Origin: Hyphomicrobium sp.
GTDB taxonomy: Bacteria; Pseudomonadota; Alphaproteobacteria; Rhizobiales; Hyphomicrobiaceae
DNA: 64,000 nt
Reading direction: 5' to 3'
NCBI GenBank assembly: GCA_022844105.1
Contig: JALHMJ010000007.1
Location: 99,435 to 163,434 of the forward strand
Shown: positions 18,252 to 27,771 of the stretch, piece after piece
Layout of the letters: the number at the start of each line of letters is the position of its first letter
Numbering within the stretch: position 1 is the first letter of the stretch
Program-made: the position numbers and the translations under genes
The notes under the pieces: generated by a model
Seen by the model: only the letters and a program-made list of their open reading frames with translations
The model's database searches: none
Told to the model about the DNA's origin: nothing

Positions 18252-18997
18252 GGCTTGCCGGTAAAATCGCTATCGTCACTGGCGGTGGCTCCGGCTTTGG
18301 TCGCGGCATTGCCGAAACGTTCGCCCGCGAGGGCGCGCTCGTCATGGTCGCGGACTGCGATACCAAGCGGGCCGCACAGGTCGCGGCCGGCATTGGCAAG
18401 TCCGCCGTTCCGTTCACTTGTGATGTGTCCGTCAAGGCCGACGTCGACGCCATGGTTCACGCCTGCGCGCAAACACTCGGCGGCCTCGATATTCTCGTGA
18501 ATAACGCCGGCGTCACTCACAAGAATCAATCACTGATGACGGTGACCGAAGAGGAATTCGACCGCATCTATGCCGTCAACGTCAAGTCGATCTACCTCAC
18601 CACGCTCGCCGCAGTCCCGGAAATGCAGAAGCGTGGCGGCGGCTCCATCATCATCACAGCATCGACGGCAGGCGTGCGTCCGCGCCCCGGCCTCACTTGG
18701 TACAACGGCTCAAAGGGCGCAGCCATTACACTGATGAAATCAATGGCCGCAGAACTTGCACCCCAAAACATTCGCATCAACGCAATCAACCCCGTCATTG
18801 GCGAAACCGGCATGATCGAGCAATTCATGGGCATGCCGGACACCCCCGAAAACCGGGCCAAATTCACCGCCGGCATTCCGCTCGGCCGCTTCTCCAAGCC
18901 GTCCGACATTGCCAACGCGGCGTTGTTCCTCGCCGACCCCGCGTCCGCTTTCATTACCGGCGTCGCCATCGAAGTGGACGGCGGGCGCTGCATCTAG
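18248..18997 (+). CDS. short-chain dehydrogenase/reductase (FabG-like)
   Basis: The 249-residue classical SDR shows the cofactor loop TGGGSGFG (11-18), NNAG (85-88), and the catalytic Asn111, Ser139, Tyr152 and Lys156. Asp36 at the end of the second strand suggests NAD rather than NADP preference. C-terminal EVDGGRCI is typical. The substrate cannot be told from sequence; glucose/ribitol dehydrogenase and 3-oxoacyl-ACP reductase relatives share this pattern. It is translationally coupled to pheA by a 4-base overlap and lies 13 bp before uup. Confidence 0.88.
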   Translation: MRLAGKIAIVTGGGSGFGRGIAETFAREGALVMVADCDTKRAAQVAAGIGKSAVPFTCDVSVKADVDAMVHACAQTLGGLDILVNNAGVTHKNQSLMTVTEEEFDRIYAVNVKSIYLTTLAAVPEMQKRGGGSIIITASTAGVRPRPGLTWYNGSKGAAITLMKSMAAELAPQNIRINAINPVIGETGMIEQFMGMPDTPENRAKFTAGIPLGRFSKPSDIANAALFLADPASAFITGVAIEVDGGRCI

Positions 18998-19010
18998 TAG
19001 CCAGCACGCC

Positions 19011-20825
19011 ATGGCAGCAGCACTCCTCACACTCCGCGATATCCATTTGACCTTCGGCGGCTCACCGCTTCTGGAGGGCGCCAACCTGAACGTCGAACCG
19101 GGCGACCGTCTGTGCCTCGTTGGCCGCAACGGATCGGGCAAGTCGACCCTGATGCGAATTGCCGCCGGTCTCGTGCAGCCCGACAGCGGCGAACGCTTCG
19201 TGCATCCCAGCGCCGCCGTTCGCTATCTGCCGCAAGAACCCGACTTCGGCGAGGTGCCAAACGTTCTGGCCTACGTCGAGGCAGGTCTCGGTCCCACCGA
19301 CGATCCCTATCTCGCCCGCAAACTGCTCGACGACTTCGGCCTCACTGGAGAAGAAGATCCAGCGCATCTTTCGGGCGGCGAAGCCCGTCGCGCCGCGCTC
19401 GCCCGAGCCCTTGTCGCGAACCCCGATGTGCTGCTTCTCGACGAGCCGACCAACCACCTCGACTTGCCGGCCATCGAGTGGCTGGAAAAAACCATCCACG
19501 GACTGAGATCCGCCATCGTTCTCATCAGCCACGACCGACGCTTCCTCGAAACGCTGTCGAAAAAGACGCTATGGATCGACCGCGGACGCACCCGTGATCT
19601 TCCCCAGGGCTTTACTCACTTCGAACCCTGGCGCGACAAAGTCCTCGAAGAAGAAGAGATCGAGCGCCACAAACTCGACCGCAAGATCGTGCGGGAAGAA
19701 CAGTGGATGCACGGCGGTGTCACGGGCCGCCGCAAACGCAATGTGCGCCGCGTGCGTGAATTGAAATCGATGCGCCAGACCGTGCGCGAACAGCGTCAAG
19801 CGCAAGGCAACGTTCGGCTCGCGGCAACCGACGGCGGCATGTCGAGCCGCCTCATTGTCGAGGCGCTGAACATCACCAAAAGTTACGGCGCCCGACCGAT
19901 CGTCACGGATTTTTCGACCGTTGTTCTGCGCGGCGACCGCATCGGCTTGGTCGGTCCGAACGGCGCCGGCAAAACCACGCTGCTGCAAATTCTCACCGGC
20001 GAACTGGCTCCCGACAGCGGCACCGTGCGGCTCGGTCAAAGCCTGGAACTCGTCACCCTCGACCAGCGTCGCGATGAACTCAACCCGGAATGGACCGTCG
20101 GAGAAGCGTTGACCGGCGGCCGCGGCGATCAGGTCGTCATCAACGGCAAAGCTCGCCACGTCGCCAGCTACATGAAAGACTTCCTGTTCACATCCGAGCA
20201 GGTCCGTTCGCCGCTGAAAGTCCTGTCCGGCGGCGAGCGCGGCCGCCTCATGCTCGCCCGTGCCCTGGCCAAGCCATCCAATGTTCTCGTCCTCGACGAG
20301 CCGACCAACGACCTCGACCTCGAAACGCTCGATCTCCTCCAGGAACTGCTCGCCGACTACCCCGGCACTGTCATCCTCGTCAGCCACGACCGCGACTTCC
20401 TCGACCGTGTCGTCACTAGCGTCATCGCAGCAGACGACGGTGGCCTTTGGAGTGAGTACCCAGGCGGATATTCGGACATGCTCGCTCAGCGCAAGGGCGC
20501 CGACCTTCAGCGCCGCGCCCAAATGAACGCCAAAAATACTGCCGCCGGAAATGGCGCCGCGTCGCCCGCCGACACAGGCAAGATCAAGCGCAAGCTCTCG
20601 TTTAAGGAGAAACACGCGCTAGAAACGCTGCCGGCGCTCATTGACAGATTGAACGGCGAGATTGCAAGGCGCCAGAACAAACTCGCCGACGGCAACCTCT
20701 ACAAGAAAGACCCCAAGACGTTCACCGAAACGACCGCAGCGCTTGCCAAATCACAGTCCGATCTCGCCGCCGCCGAAGAGCAGTGGCTCGAACTGGAAAT
20801 GCTGCGCCAAGAGCTGGAAGGCTAG
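19011..20825 (+). CDS. uup: ABC-F family ATPase (Uup-type)
   Basis: ABC-F proteins are soluble, ribosome-associated or DNA-linked ATPases with no membrane domain. The 604-residue product has two ABC domains: Walker A GRNGSGKST at 38-46 with LSGGEARRAALARAL, and GPNGAGKTT with LSGGERGRLMLARAL. They are joined by the charged interdomain linker (RKRNVRRVRELKSMRQTVRE). A C-terminal Lys/Glu-rich coiled coil from about residue 520 is the Uup-type CTD. ATG 19011 starts right before the first strand; the frame upstream overlaps the SDR gene. Confidence 0.93.
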   Translation: MAAALLTLRDIHLTFGGSPLLEGANLNVEPGDRLCLVGRNGSGKSTLMRIAAGLVQPDSGERFVHPSAAVRYLPQEPDFGEVPNVLAYVEAGLGPTDDPYLARKLLDDFGLTGEEDPAHLSGGEARRAALARALVANPDVLLLDEPTNHLDLPAIEWLEKTIHGLRSAIVLISHDRRFLETLSKKTLWIDRGRTRDLPQGFTHFEPWRDKVLEEEEIERHKLDRKIVREEQWMHGGVTGRRKRNVRRVRELKSMRQTVREQRQAQGNVRLAATDGGMSSRLIVEALNITKSYGARPIVTDFSTVVLRGDRIGLVGPNGAGKTTLLQILTGELAPDSGTVRLGQSLELVTLDQRRDELNPEWTVGEALTGGRGDQVVINGKARHVASYMKDFLFTSEQVRSPLKVLSGGERGRLMLARALAKPSNVLVLDEPTNDLDLETLDLLQELLADYPGTVILVSHDRDFLDRVVTSVIAADDGGLWSEYPGGYSDMLAQRKGADLQRRAQMNAKNTAAGNGAASPADTGKIKRKLSFKEKHALETLPALIDRLNGEIARRQNKLADGNLYKKDPKTFTETTAALAKSQSDLAAAEEQWLELEMLRQELEG

Positions 20826-20914
20826 AAAATGTAACGGTTGGACGTGGGGGGACGAGGGCTATAGCGTAGGCCGCTTGGCTAGTGTCTCTCATGCAATGGG
20901 ATCTGGAGTTGGTT

Positions 20915-21739
20915 ATGACCTCGACAGTAGATACCCCGGAACTGGACAGTGGCAGCACACGCGGTCGGATCGGCCGTCAGGTCGCTGGCACAGATGGCAT
21001 AGAGGTCAAGGCCACTGTCGCAGACGGCCAGATCGATTTCGCGCTCGACAGGTATGGTCTCACGGTTGACAACGATGAGCAGCGATACATCTATTTCTTC
21101 GACACACCCGAACACGAGCTTCTGGCTTCGGGCGTTATTGCGCGTGCCAGACGAACGATCGGCGGGCAGCATGACAGCACCGTCAAATTCCGACCCGTGT
21201 CTCCGAGTGAGGTGTCCAAGGAGTGGGCCAAGCTCGCGGGCTTCAAATTGGAAGCCGACGCGAGCGAAAAGGGCGTTGTCAGGTCCGCGTCATTGACCGT
21301 GCCTGTCGAGAAGGGGCTGATCAAGCGCGTTGAATCTGGCAAGAAGGGCATCGGTGGTCTCTTCGGCAAGGACCAGCTGCGGTTCCTGGAAATGATCGGA
21401 AAACGCACGATCAACTTCGACACGCTGTTCATATTCGGTCCGCTGATCGCCCACCGCTGGCAGTTCTCCGATCCCGCATGCCCTTGGAAAATCACCGCCG
21501 AAATGTGGAGGCGTCAGGACAACGCGCGCATGATGGAATTTTCCATCAAAGCCCCGGCCGTGCAGGCCGCCGTTGCGATCGCGGGCTTCATGGCATTTAT
21601 GGCGGAGGTCGGCGCTGAAAAGAACGCCGAGGAACAGACAAAAACACGCTGGGCTTTGGCGCTGCCGCCGACGAAGCCGGCCGCTCCCGAACATGAGAGC
21701 AAATTCTCCGACACAACCGCCATTGAAGCCCCGGCTTGA
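20915..21739 (+). CDS. divergent CYTH-like (triphosphate tunnel) domain protein
   Basis: The 274-residue protein resembles the CYTH/TTM superfamily in its first half: EVKATVADGQIDFALD, then RYIYFFDTPEHELLASGVIARAR and DSTVKFRP. These match the tunnel strands that bind triphosphate through alternating Glu, Lys and Arg. The canonical N-terminal ExExK is reduced to EVK, so activity on inorganic triphosphate or nucleotides is uncertain. The C-terminal part (about 150-274) is not recognised. ATG 20915 is preferred for its TGGAG site; GTG 20882 is an alternative. It follows uup by 89 bp and seems to be a separate unit. Confidence 0.6.
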   Translation: MTSTVDTPELDSGSTRGRIGRQVAGTDGIEVKATVADGQIDFALDRYGLTVDNDEQRYIYFFDTPEHELLASGVIARARRTIGGQHDSTVKFRPVSPSEVSKEWAKLAGFKLEADASEKGVVRSASLTVPVEKGLIKRVESGKKGIGGLFGKDQLRFLEMIGKRTINFDTLFIFGPLIAHRWQFSDPACPWKITAEMWRRQDNARMMEFSIKAPAVQAAVAIAGFMAFMAEVGAEKNAEEQTKTRWALALPPTKPAAPEHESKFSDTTAIEAPA

Positions 21740-22069
21740 ATGTTGGGTTGAATACATTCGAACTCGGCACATGGCCCCGTGACAAGACATCATTCCGCTT
21801 CCAATGCTTTGGTCCACGTCTTGAGTTCCTCTGCCAAAGCAAGGTTATGATCCCGGTCCACGGGAGCCGCACACCGCTACGCACAGTCAAATCGAACCTA
21901 GACGCGCCCACGAAAGACCCTATCGAAACCCGTCTTATGTCGGAACGCCAGATGTGTGCTGTATGACAGCAGATCTGGCTCGGCGGTCTTCCGCCCGCCT
22001 CGGCAAGGGGACCCGCTACGCGCCCCCGTTGCATCCCCCCGGTTCGTGCCTACGCCGCCAAAACCTCAG
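21740..22069. other. 330-bp gene-free stretch at the left edge of the metal island
   Basis: No supported gene is seen. On the minus strand a short frame ending near 21795 reads RDHNLALAEELKTWTKALEA and then stops. It could be a relic of a protein tail, but a stop lies only about ten codons further upstream. The left boundary of the metal-efflux island probably falls here; no direct repeat of the tRNA-Ser end was found by eye. Confidence 0.35.
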
Positions 22070-22300
22070 TCAGCGATAGACTGCCGGCTTGCGGTCGAAA
22101 ACGATCCGGCCGTCCAAGTGCCGGTGTGGTTTACTGGCGCTAAAATCAATGCGCTTCATGCAGGGGCCCTTGGCGCAATGCCCAAAACCCTTCATTCGGG
22201 ACTCGCCGGCTCGCCATGGGATGACGTGTGCACTCACGAGCGATGTAAAAGTGGTGCTGATTGTTGCCGCAAGGATCAAAGTCACGACTGGATTTTTCAT
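22070..22300 (-). CDS. small exported Cys/His protein of the metal-efflux cluster
   Basis: The 76-residue product has a signal peptide (MKNPVVTLILAATISTTF core, ending SAHV). The mature part of about 45 residues carries GHCAKGPCMKR and SKPHRH. Cys and His spacing fits a periplasmic metal-binding peptide, but this is inference. ATG 22300 follows GAGGAG by seven bases and lies 11 bp after the stop of the preceding gene, so it is the last gene of the efflux operon. Confidence 0.65.
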   Translation of the reverse strand: MKNPVVTLILAATISTTFTSLVSAHVIPWRAGESRMKGFGHCAKGPCMKRIDFSASKPHRHLDGRIVFDRKPAVYR

Positions 22301-22311
22301 GTAGCAGCTCC

Positions 22312-22695
22312 TCAATCCAGCTTGATGCGCGCTTGTTCGGGCTTATGCCCCGGCATCGTGAGCGTGACGACGATGGTGGTGCCTTTGACAGCTTTGAAAG
22401 TTCCCGAGCCCTTCAAAAAATTGGCTGGGTCGGGAACCAGATCGATTTCTTGCTTTTGGCCTTCAGACAAAATCGTGGCTTTAGCCTTGGCATCCTTAAT
22501 ATCTTCTGCGTCACCGTCCTCATGCGCGAGATACACTTCGAGGCTGCCGTCCTTGACCACGATCTCCATGTGGTGATGGCCGGTCTCGACGATCTTGCCA
22601 CCATGCTTGCCTGCGTGGGAGTGCTCGCCTTCCGCGAGTGCGGGTGAGGCCAGCGCGAGAACAGTGGCTAGAAAGAGGGGTGTGTATTTTTTCAT
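22312..22695 (-). CDS. small exported His-rich protein, putative periplasmic metal binder
   Basis: The 127-residue protein has a signal peptide ending ALA-EGEHSHAG. A His-rich segment, HSHAGKHGG and TGHHHMEIV, is followed by a beta-rich domain of about 90 residues with no obvious catalytic motif. Its place directly after the RND pump gene (33-bp gap) suggests a periplasmic metal carrier or sensor accessory. I do not recognise a named family. Confidence 0.7.
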   Translation of the reverse strand: MKKYTPLFLATVLALASPALAEGEHSHAGKHGGKIVETGHHHMEIVVKDGSLEVYLAHEDGDAEDIKDAKAKATILSEGQKQEIDLVPDPANFLKGSGTFKAVKGTTIVVTLTMPGHKPEQARIKLD

Positions 22696-22728
22696 ATGGT
22701 AGTTCTCCGTGTTGATTTGGGTTGAGAA

Positions 22729-25700
22729 TTAGAACGCTTCGGCATGGGCCTTTCCGCCCTCGGCCGAGGCGAGTCTTTCGAGCGGCTTCTTGCCAAGCAG
22801 CAGGAACAGCACCGGGGTTAAAAACGCATCCAGCAGCGTTGCCGACAGCAGCCCCCCGAAAATCGTCACCGCCACGGGATTGAGTATTTCCTTGCCCGGT
22901 TCATCGGCTCCGATCATCAGCGGCACGAGCGCGATGCCTGCGGCCAAGGCCGTCATGAGGACGGGCGTGAGCCGTTCGAGCGTTCCCCGGATGATCATTT
23001 TGCGTCCGAAGGTTTCGCCCTCGAACAGCACAAGATTTATGTAGTGGCTGATCTTGAGAATGCCGTTGCGGGTGGCGATCCCAGCCAGCGTGATAAAGCC
23101 GATGGCGCTGGCGACCGAGAAACTTTGCCCGGCGATCCAAAGTGCGGCAACGCTACCGATCAAGGCCAGCGGCACGTTACCCATGATGATGAGCGCCAGC
23201 ACGGCTGATTGATAGCGCGAGTAGAGGACCACGAAGATCAGGCCCAGCGAGACGAGCGAGAGCAGGGCAATAAGCTGCGAGGCTTCTTCCTGAGCCTGAA
23301 ACTGCCCCTCAAGGCTGGTGAAATAGCCTTGCGGGAGTTTCGCTGTCTGCACTTCCTTGCGGATATCCTCCACGATGCGCGCCAGATCGGAGCCATCGGT
23401 ATTGGCCAGCACCGCGATACGGCGGCGGCCATTTTCCCGCAGAATCTGATTGGGCCCGTCCGTCTCCACGACATCGGCCACGGATTTAAGCGGAATGCGT
23501 CCGGCGGGGCTTTCGATCAGCATTTCGCCCAAGGCATAGGTGCTGCGGTCGGAATCGCTCAGGCGCAGAACAACATCAAACCGTTTGGATTGATCGACGA
23601 TCTGCGAAACGACGCGGCCATTGGAGAGCGTCTCCAGAGCTTTAGTGATATCGTTGGGGTTGAGGCCGTAGCGTTTGGCCTTATCGTAGTCGATCTGCAC
23701 CTGAAGCTGCGGGATGCGCACCTGCTTCTCGGTTTGCAGATCGGTAATCCCCGGAATGCCCTTGAGACGGGTTTCCAGATCGGCGGCAAGGCCCCGCAGC
23801 GTGTCGTAATCATCGCCATAAATCTTGAGCGCGATCTGCGCGCGTACGCCGGAGAGCATATGATCGAGGCGGTGCGCGATAGGCTGACCCACCGCGATGC
23901 TGGCCGGAAGAACACTCAGCCGCTGGCGGATATCGGCAAGGACGGCCTCGCGGCTGCGCTCTGATTTTTCAAGGTCAATGTCCAGCTCGCTGTTGTGAAC
24001 GCCTTCTGCATGTTCATCCAGCTCAGCCCGCCCCGTGCGGCGGCCCACGGATTTGACCTCCGGCACCTCCGCCACGATTTTCTCGGCGAGCCCTCCGATC
24101 CGGTCAGATTCCGCAAGGCTGATGCCGGGTTGCAGAATTACGCTGACCACAGCGCTGCCTTCGTTGAAACTTGGCAGGAACGCGCGCGGCAACAATAATC
24201 CCGCGCCGAGTGCCAGGACAACAGCCAAGGCCGGAAGGCCGATCACAAAGCCGGGCCGGTCGAAGGCCCATTCAAGACCGCGCTTTTGCACGGCTTTGAG
24301 GTTACGCACCAGCCACGTTTCATGCTCCGACAAATGCTTCATGCGCGGCAAGAGCCAATAGGCGAGTACGGGCGTGACCGTCATGGAAACAACAAGGCTG
24401 GCCAGTATCGAGACGATAAAGGCGATGCCGAGCGGTGAGAACAAACGGCCTTCAATGCCCGATAGGGCAAAGAGCGGCAGGAACACCAGCACGATAATGG
24501 CGGTGGCGTACAAAATGCCGGAGCGCACTTCGATGGAGGCATCGGCCACCACCGTTTCAATGCTGCGGCGATCCTTGCCGCCAGCGGCCCTGTGCAGGCC
24601 AAGCCTTCGGTAGATATTCTCGACATCCACCACCGCGTCATCCACCAGCGCGCCGATGGCAATGGCAAGACCGCCGAGCGTCATGGTGTTGATCGAGAGC
24701 CCCATGAACTGGAACACGATCACCGTGGTGAGCACCGAAAGCGGGATCGCGATCAGAGAGATGAAGGTGGTCTGCCAGTTGACCAGGAATGCGAACAATA
24801 CGATGGCCACCACGATCAGCGCTTCGACGAGAACGCGCAGGACGTTTTCAATGGAGGTTTCGATGAAGGTGGCCTGCCGGAACTGAATGTCAGTCACGCG
24901 CACACCCTCAGGCATGACGCGTTGAAGTTCAGGCAGCATGGCTTCGATCTGGCGTGTAATGCTGACTGTGTCGGCATCCGGCTGCTTCTGGACAGCCAGA
25001 ATGACAGCGGGCTTGCCCTGATAACCCGCATCACCGCGCTTGGTCCGCGCCGCGAAATCGACATCCGCAACCTGACTGAGGAAGATGGATTGCCCCTCGC
25101 GAAAGGCCACCACGAGATTCTTCAGATCATCTATTTTGGTGGTGCGGGCAATGTTGCGGATCAGATATTCTCTAGCCTTCTGATCGACAAACCCTCCGCC
25201 CGTGTTGGCTCCGAATTGCTGGATCGCTTTTTCAATGGCTTCGAAACTGACATCGAGGCTGGCCATGCGCCTTGGATCGGGGACGACCCGGTACTGCCGC
25301 ACCTCGCCGCCAATGGGAACAACCTGCGAAACGCCCGGAACGGTGAGAAGCTGGGGGCGCACCGTAAAATCGGCAATCTCCCGCAGTACCATGGGATCAG
25401 CAGTTTCGCCCGACATGGCGATCAGCATGATCTCGCCCATGATCGAGGAGATGGGCCCCATCTGCGCATGGACGTTGCTCGGGAGCTGCTCGCGCACGAG
25501 CTGAAGCCGCTCGGCCACCTGCTGGCGCGCGCGGTAGATTTCTGTCGACCAGTCGAATTCGATATAGACGATGGAAAGCCCGACGCCCGAGACAGAGCGC
25601 ACGCGGTTTACGCCCGGCATGCCGTTCATGGCGGTCTCAATCGGGAAGGTGACCAGCAGCTCGACTTCCTCCGGCGCTAGGCCATCGGATTCGGCGAGCA

Positions 25701-25845
25701 GCGTGACCGTCGGGCGGTTGAGGTCGGGGAAGACATCAACCGGAAGCGTTCTGAGCGTGGCGAGGCCATAGAGCATGATGGCGATGCCGCCGATCAGGAC
25801 AAACAGGCGGTTGGCAAGGCTGGCGCGGACGATTGTATTGAACAT
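22729..25845 (-). CDS. czcA: heavy-metal RND efflux pump inner-membrane subunit (CzcA/CusA family)
   Basis: This proton-driven pump moves metal cations from the periplasm or cytoplasm outward. The 1038-residue length and RND plan are complete: TM1, a first periplasmic loop, TM2-6, TM7, a second loop and TM8-12. The TM4 motif ALVDDAVVDVENI carries the acidic residues of heavy-metal RND proteins. FSPLGIAFIVS, the GQ-LAHRLDHMLSG segment and the C-terminal DAFLTPVLF are further family marks. Metal specificity cannot be fixed by eye. It starts 12 bp after the fusion-protein gene, behind a strong GAGGGGGG site. Confidence 0.92.
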   Translation of the reverse strand: MFNTIVRASLANRLFVLIGGIAIMLYGLATLRTLPVDVFPDLNRPTVTLLAESDGLAPEEVELLVTFPIETAMNGMPGVNRVRSVSGVGLSIVYIEFDWSTEIYRARQQVAERLQLVREQLPSNVHAQMGPISSIMGEIMLIAMSGETADPMVLREIADFTVRPQLLTVPGVSQVVPIGGEVRQYRVVPDPRRMASLDVSFEAIEKAIQQFGANTGGGFVDQKAREYLIRNIARTTKIDDLKNLVVAFREGQSIFLSQVADVDFAARTKRGDAGYQGKPAVILAVQKQPDADTVSITRQIEAMLPELQRVMPEGVRVTDIQFRQATFIETSIENVLRVLVEALIVVAIVLFAFLVNWQTTFISLIAIPLSVLTTVIVFQFMGLSINTMTLGGLAIAIGALVDDAVVDVENIYRRLGLHRAAGGKDRRSIETVVADASIEVRSGILYATAIIVLVFLPLFALSGIEGRLFSPLGIAFIVSILASLVVSMTVTPVLAYWLLPRMKHLSEHETWLVRNLKAVQKRGLEWAFDRPGFVIGLPALAVVLALGAGLLLPRAFLPSFNEGSAVVSVILQPGISLAESDRIGGLAEKIVAEVPEVKSVGRRTGRAELDEHAEGVHNSELDIDLEKSERSREAVLADIRQRLSVLPASIAVGQPIAHRLDHMLSGVRAQIALKIYGDDYDTLRGLAADLETRLKGIPGITDLQTEKQVRIPQLQVQIDYDKAKRYGLNPNDITKALETLSNGRVVSQIVDQSKRFDVVLRLSDSDRSTYALGEMLIESPAGRIPLKSVADVVETDGPNQILRENGRRRIAVLANTDGSDLARIVEDIRKEVQTAKLPQGYFTSLEGQFQAQEEASQLIALLSLVSLGLIFVVLYSRYQSAVLALIIMGNVPLALIGSVAALWIAGQSFSVASAIGFITLAGIATRNGILKISHYINLVLFEGETFGRKMIIRGTLERLTPVLMTALAAGIALVPLMIGADEPGKEILNPVAVTIFGGLLSATLLDAFLTPVLFLLLGKKPLERLASAEGGKAHAEAF

Positions 25846-25857
25846 GAGTAGCCCCCC

Positions 25858-27588
25858 TCACCGAATCTGATTGATGAGTTCGGCAGCGCTTGTAACGACG
25901 CGATCACCGGGCTTGATGCCCGCCAGAACCAAGATGCGCTCGCCATCAAGCGGCTGCGTTCTCACCTCCGCCGGACGAAACCGCTCGGGACTTTCCTTGA
26001 CCCAGACCTGCGGGAGGCCGTTATTGCCGCGCACAACAGCGGCGAGGGGCAATTCAATGCCCTGGGCCGTGCCCGCGGATTGCACAAAGACTTTGACAGG
26101 GGCCCCGATGACCAGTTCCGGGTGGACATCCTCAATACGGAACAGAAACGGACGGGCTTGCTGGCGCAGCGTCGGCGAGCGCCCGACATAGGAAAGTTTG
26201 AGCGTATGCCCTTCGCTATCAACGGCCTTGGCCATGGATATTAGCCCATCGCCATGCCCGGAGTAGCCGATGGCTTCTACCCATAATTTGTCGGGATCGA
26301 CGATTTCAAACAGCGTATCGCGTGCGGACACGACCTGCCCGGCCCGCACATTGGCCACCGATATAATGCCGCTGACCGGAGCCTTAAGCGCGATCTTCTG
26401 GGTGTCTTTGGGGTCCAGAACGCGCTTTTGTTCCCGCAAGGCGGCCAGTTCGGCTGTCGTGTCGTCAATCTGGCTTTTGGCGACCACGCTGGCGATGCGC
26501 GTGAGGCGGTCCAGCTTTTGCTCGGCAATAATCAGCTTACCATCCACCTCAGCACGCAGTTGCTGCATCGTGCCTAGATCAGCCACCGGAATGGAAGGAG
26601 CGAGAAGCGCGAGAACTTCCCCCGCCTGCACTTTCTGCCCGGCATAGGAAATGCCTCGCTCGCTGACTTCAATCTGCCCATCCATCGGCGCTTGAACTTG
26701 CCCGAATGAGGATGGATCAGGCACAACCGTGCCGATCAGTTCCCGCGTTTGCTCCGACGTTGCGGCCACAGCGGGCTTCGTGCGAAGACCGAGTAAACGC
26801 TGGGTTGATTTGGGAACGAATACGCCGCCACCCGGCAGCTTGCGGGGCGTGTTACCTCCAGCCGCCGCTGGAGCCTCGTCATGTCCGCCATCACCATGAT
26901 CGTGGCCGGGACCGGCAAGAGCGGGCGATGCCATCACAGACCCGATCAGGGCCGCGATAAGAATAATCTCCGCCGCGCTTCTGAGCGGACTAGACTTGGC
27001 TGCCGGGGCTTTTGCGATAGGGACCGCATCGTCGCCGGGCGCCATTTTCTGCCGCGAATGTAAGCGTAGCGCGAAGGCCAGCACGAAGCCGAGGGCAAGC
27101 ATGCCAGCCAGCATGGCTAGTATATCGGGCCGTGTGAGGACTTGGAGAAGGGGTGTCGCTGAACCATCCGAAGGTGCGGCATGGCCAGCCTCAGGAACGC
27201 TCCACGTTCCGTTCAACAGATCGGCATCGGTTTTGGTTGTGACTGTAAAGACCAATGCTTTTATGCCCGGCTGATCAACCCAGTCGGCCTCCAGTTCATA
27301 TGTTCCTGGCCCAATAGGTTTGGCGACAGACGTAGGAACACCATCGCCTGAGATTTCAATCGAGGCCCCCTCGATTGGCTCGCTGGTGTCCGGGTGATCC
27401 AGATAAATGATGAGGTGATGGCCTTCCGACGTCGCCACAAGCTCCATGGTGGAGCCGACGCTTTCCAGCCGAGGGGCTGAGATTGTCAGAGGCGCAGGGG
27501 CTTCCTCGCCGTGGTCATGTCCCGGCCCCGCCCATGCGGCGCTGAAGGTCAAAACGATGAGTGCACATGGTGTGATGATGCGAAACAT
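25858..27588 (-). CDS. czcB: RND membrane-fusion protein with an extra N-terminal FixH/YtkA-like module (CzcB-type)
   Basis: The C-terminal half (about residues 240-576) is a normal CzcB-type adaptor: VVPDPSSFGQVQAPMDGQIE, a coiled-coil hairpin around residues 325-385 and the second lipoyl half KAPVSGIISVANVRAGQVV. Upstream lies a separate module: a signal peptide, HDHGEEAPAPLTIS, a beta-rich domain of about 120 residues resembling FixH/YtkA proteins, and a membrane helix (about 158-180). A second signal-like helix (about 210-230) and HDHGDGGHDE follow. At 576 residues it is about 170 longer than usual. It looks like a fusion of a His-rich periplasmic protein to the adaptor. Confidence 0.85.
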   Translation of the reverse strand: MFRIITPCALIVLTFSAAWAGPGHDHGEEAPAPLTISAPRLESVGSTMELVATSEGHHLIIYLDHPDTSEPIEGASIEISGDGVPTSVAKPIGPGTYELEADWVDQPGIKALVFTVTTKTDADLLNGTWSVPEAGHAAPSDGSATPLLQVLTRPDILAMLAGMLALGFVLAFALRLHSRQKMAPGDDAVPIAKAPAAKSSPLRSAAEIILIAALIGSVMASPALAGPGHDHGDGGHDEAPAAAGGNTPRKLPGGGVFVPKSTQRLLGLRTKPAVAATSEQTRELIGTVVPDPSSFGQVQAPMDGQIEVSERGISYAGQKVQAGEVLALLAPSIPVADLGTMQQLRAEVDGKLIIAEQKLDRLTRIASVVAKSQIDDTTAELAALREQKRVLDPKDTQKIALKAPVSGIISVANVRAGQVVSARDTLFEIVDPDKLWVEAIGYSGHGDGLISMAKAVDSEGHTLKLSYVGRSPTLRQQARPFLFRIEDVHPELVIGAPVKVFVQSAGTAQGIELPLAAVVRGNNGLPQVWVKESPERFRPAEVRTQPLDGERILVLAGIKPGDRVVTSAAELINQIR

Positions 27589-27771
27589 AGCTCAAGCCGA
27601 TCTGTTGCAAGGAAAACCTTGGATCGGCCGGGGGGGCATCACGTCCTGCGCAACTCTTGCGCACCCTGCATACCGCAAGGTGCTTGAGTGACTTGGGACA
27701 TCAAGGAAATGCCGCTGGCCGAATCCAATCGCTGAACGCTCATCCGCGAAAGCGGGCGAGGTTCAAGCGCG

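Noticed and set aside
21781..21890. Minus-strand frame ending RDHNLALAEELKTWTKALEA, suggestive of a protein tail such as a sulfatase
   Set aside because: An in-frame stop lies about ten codons upstream and the match is only impressionistic.
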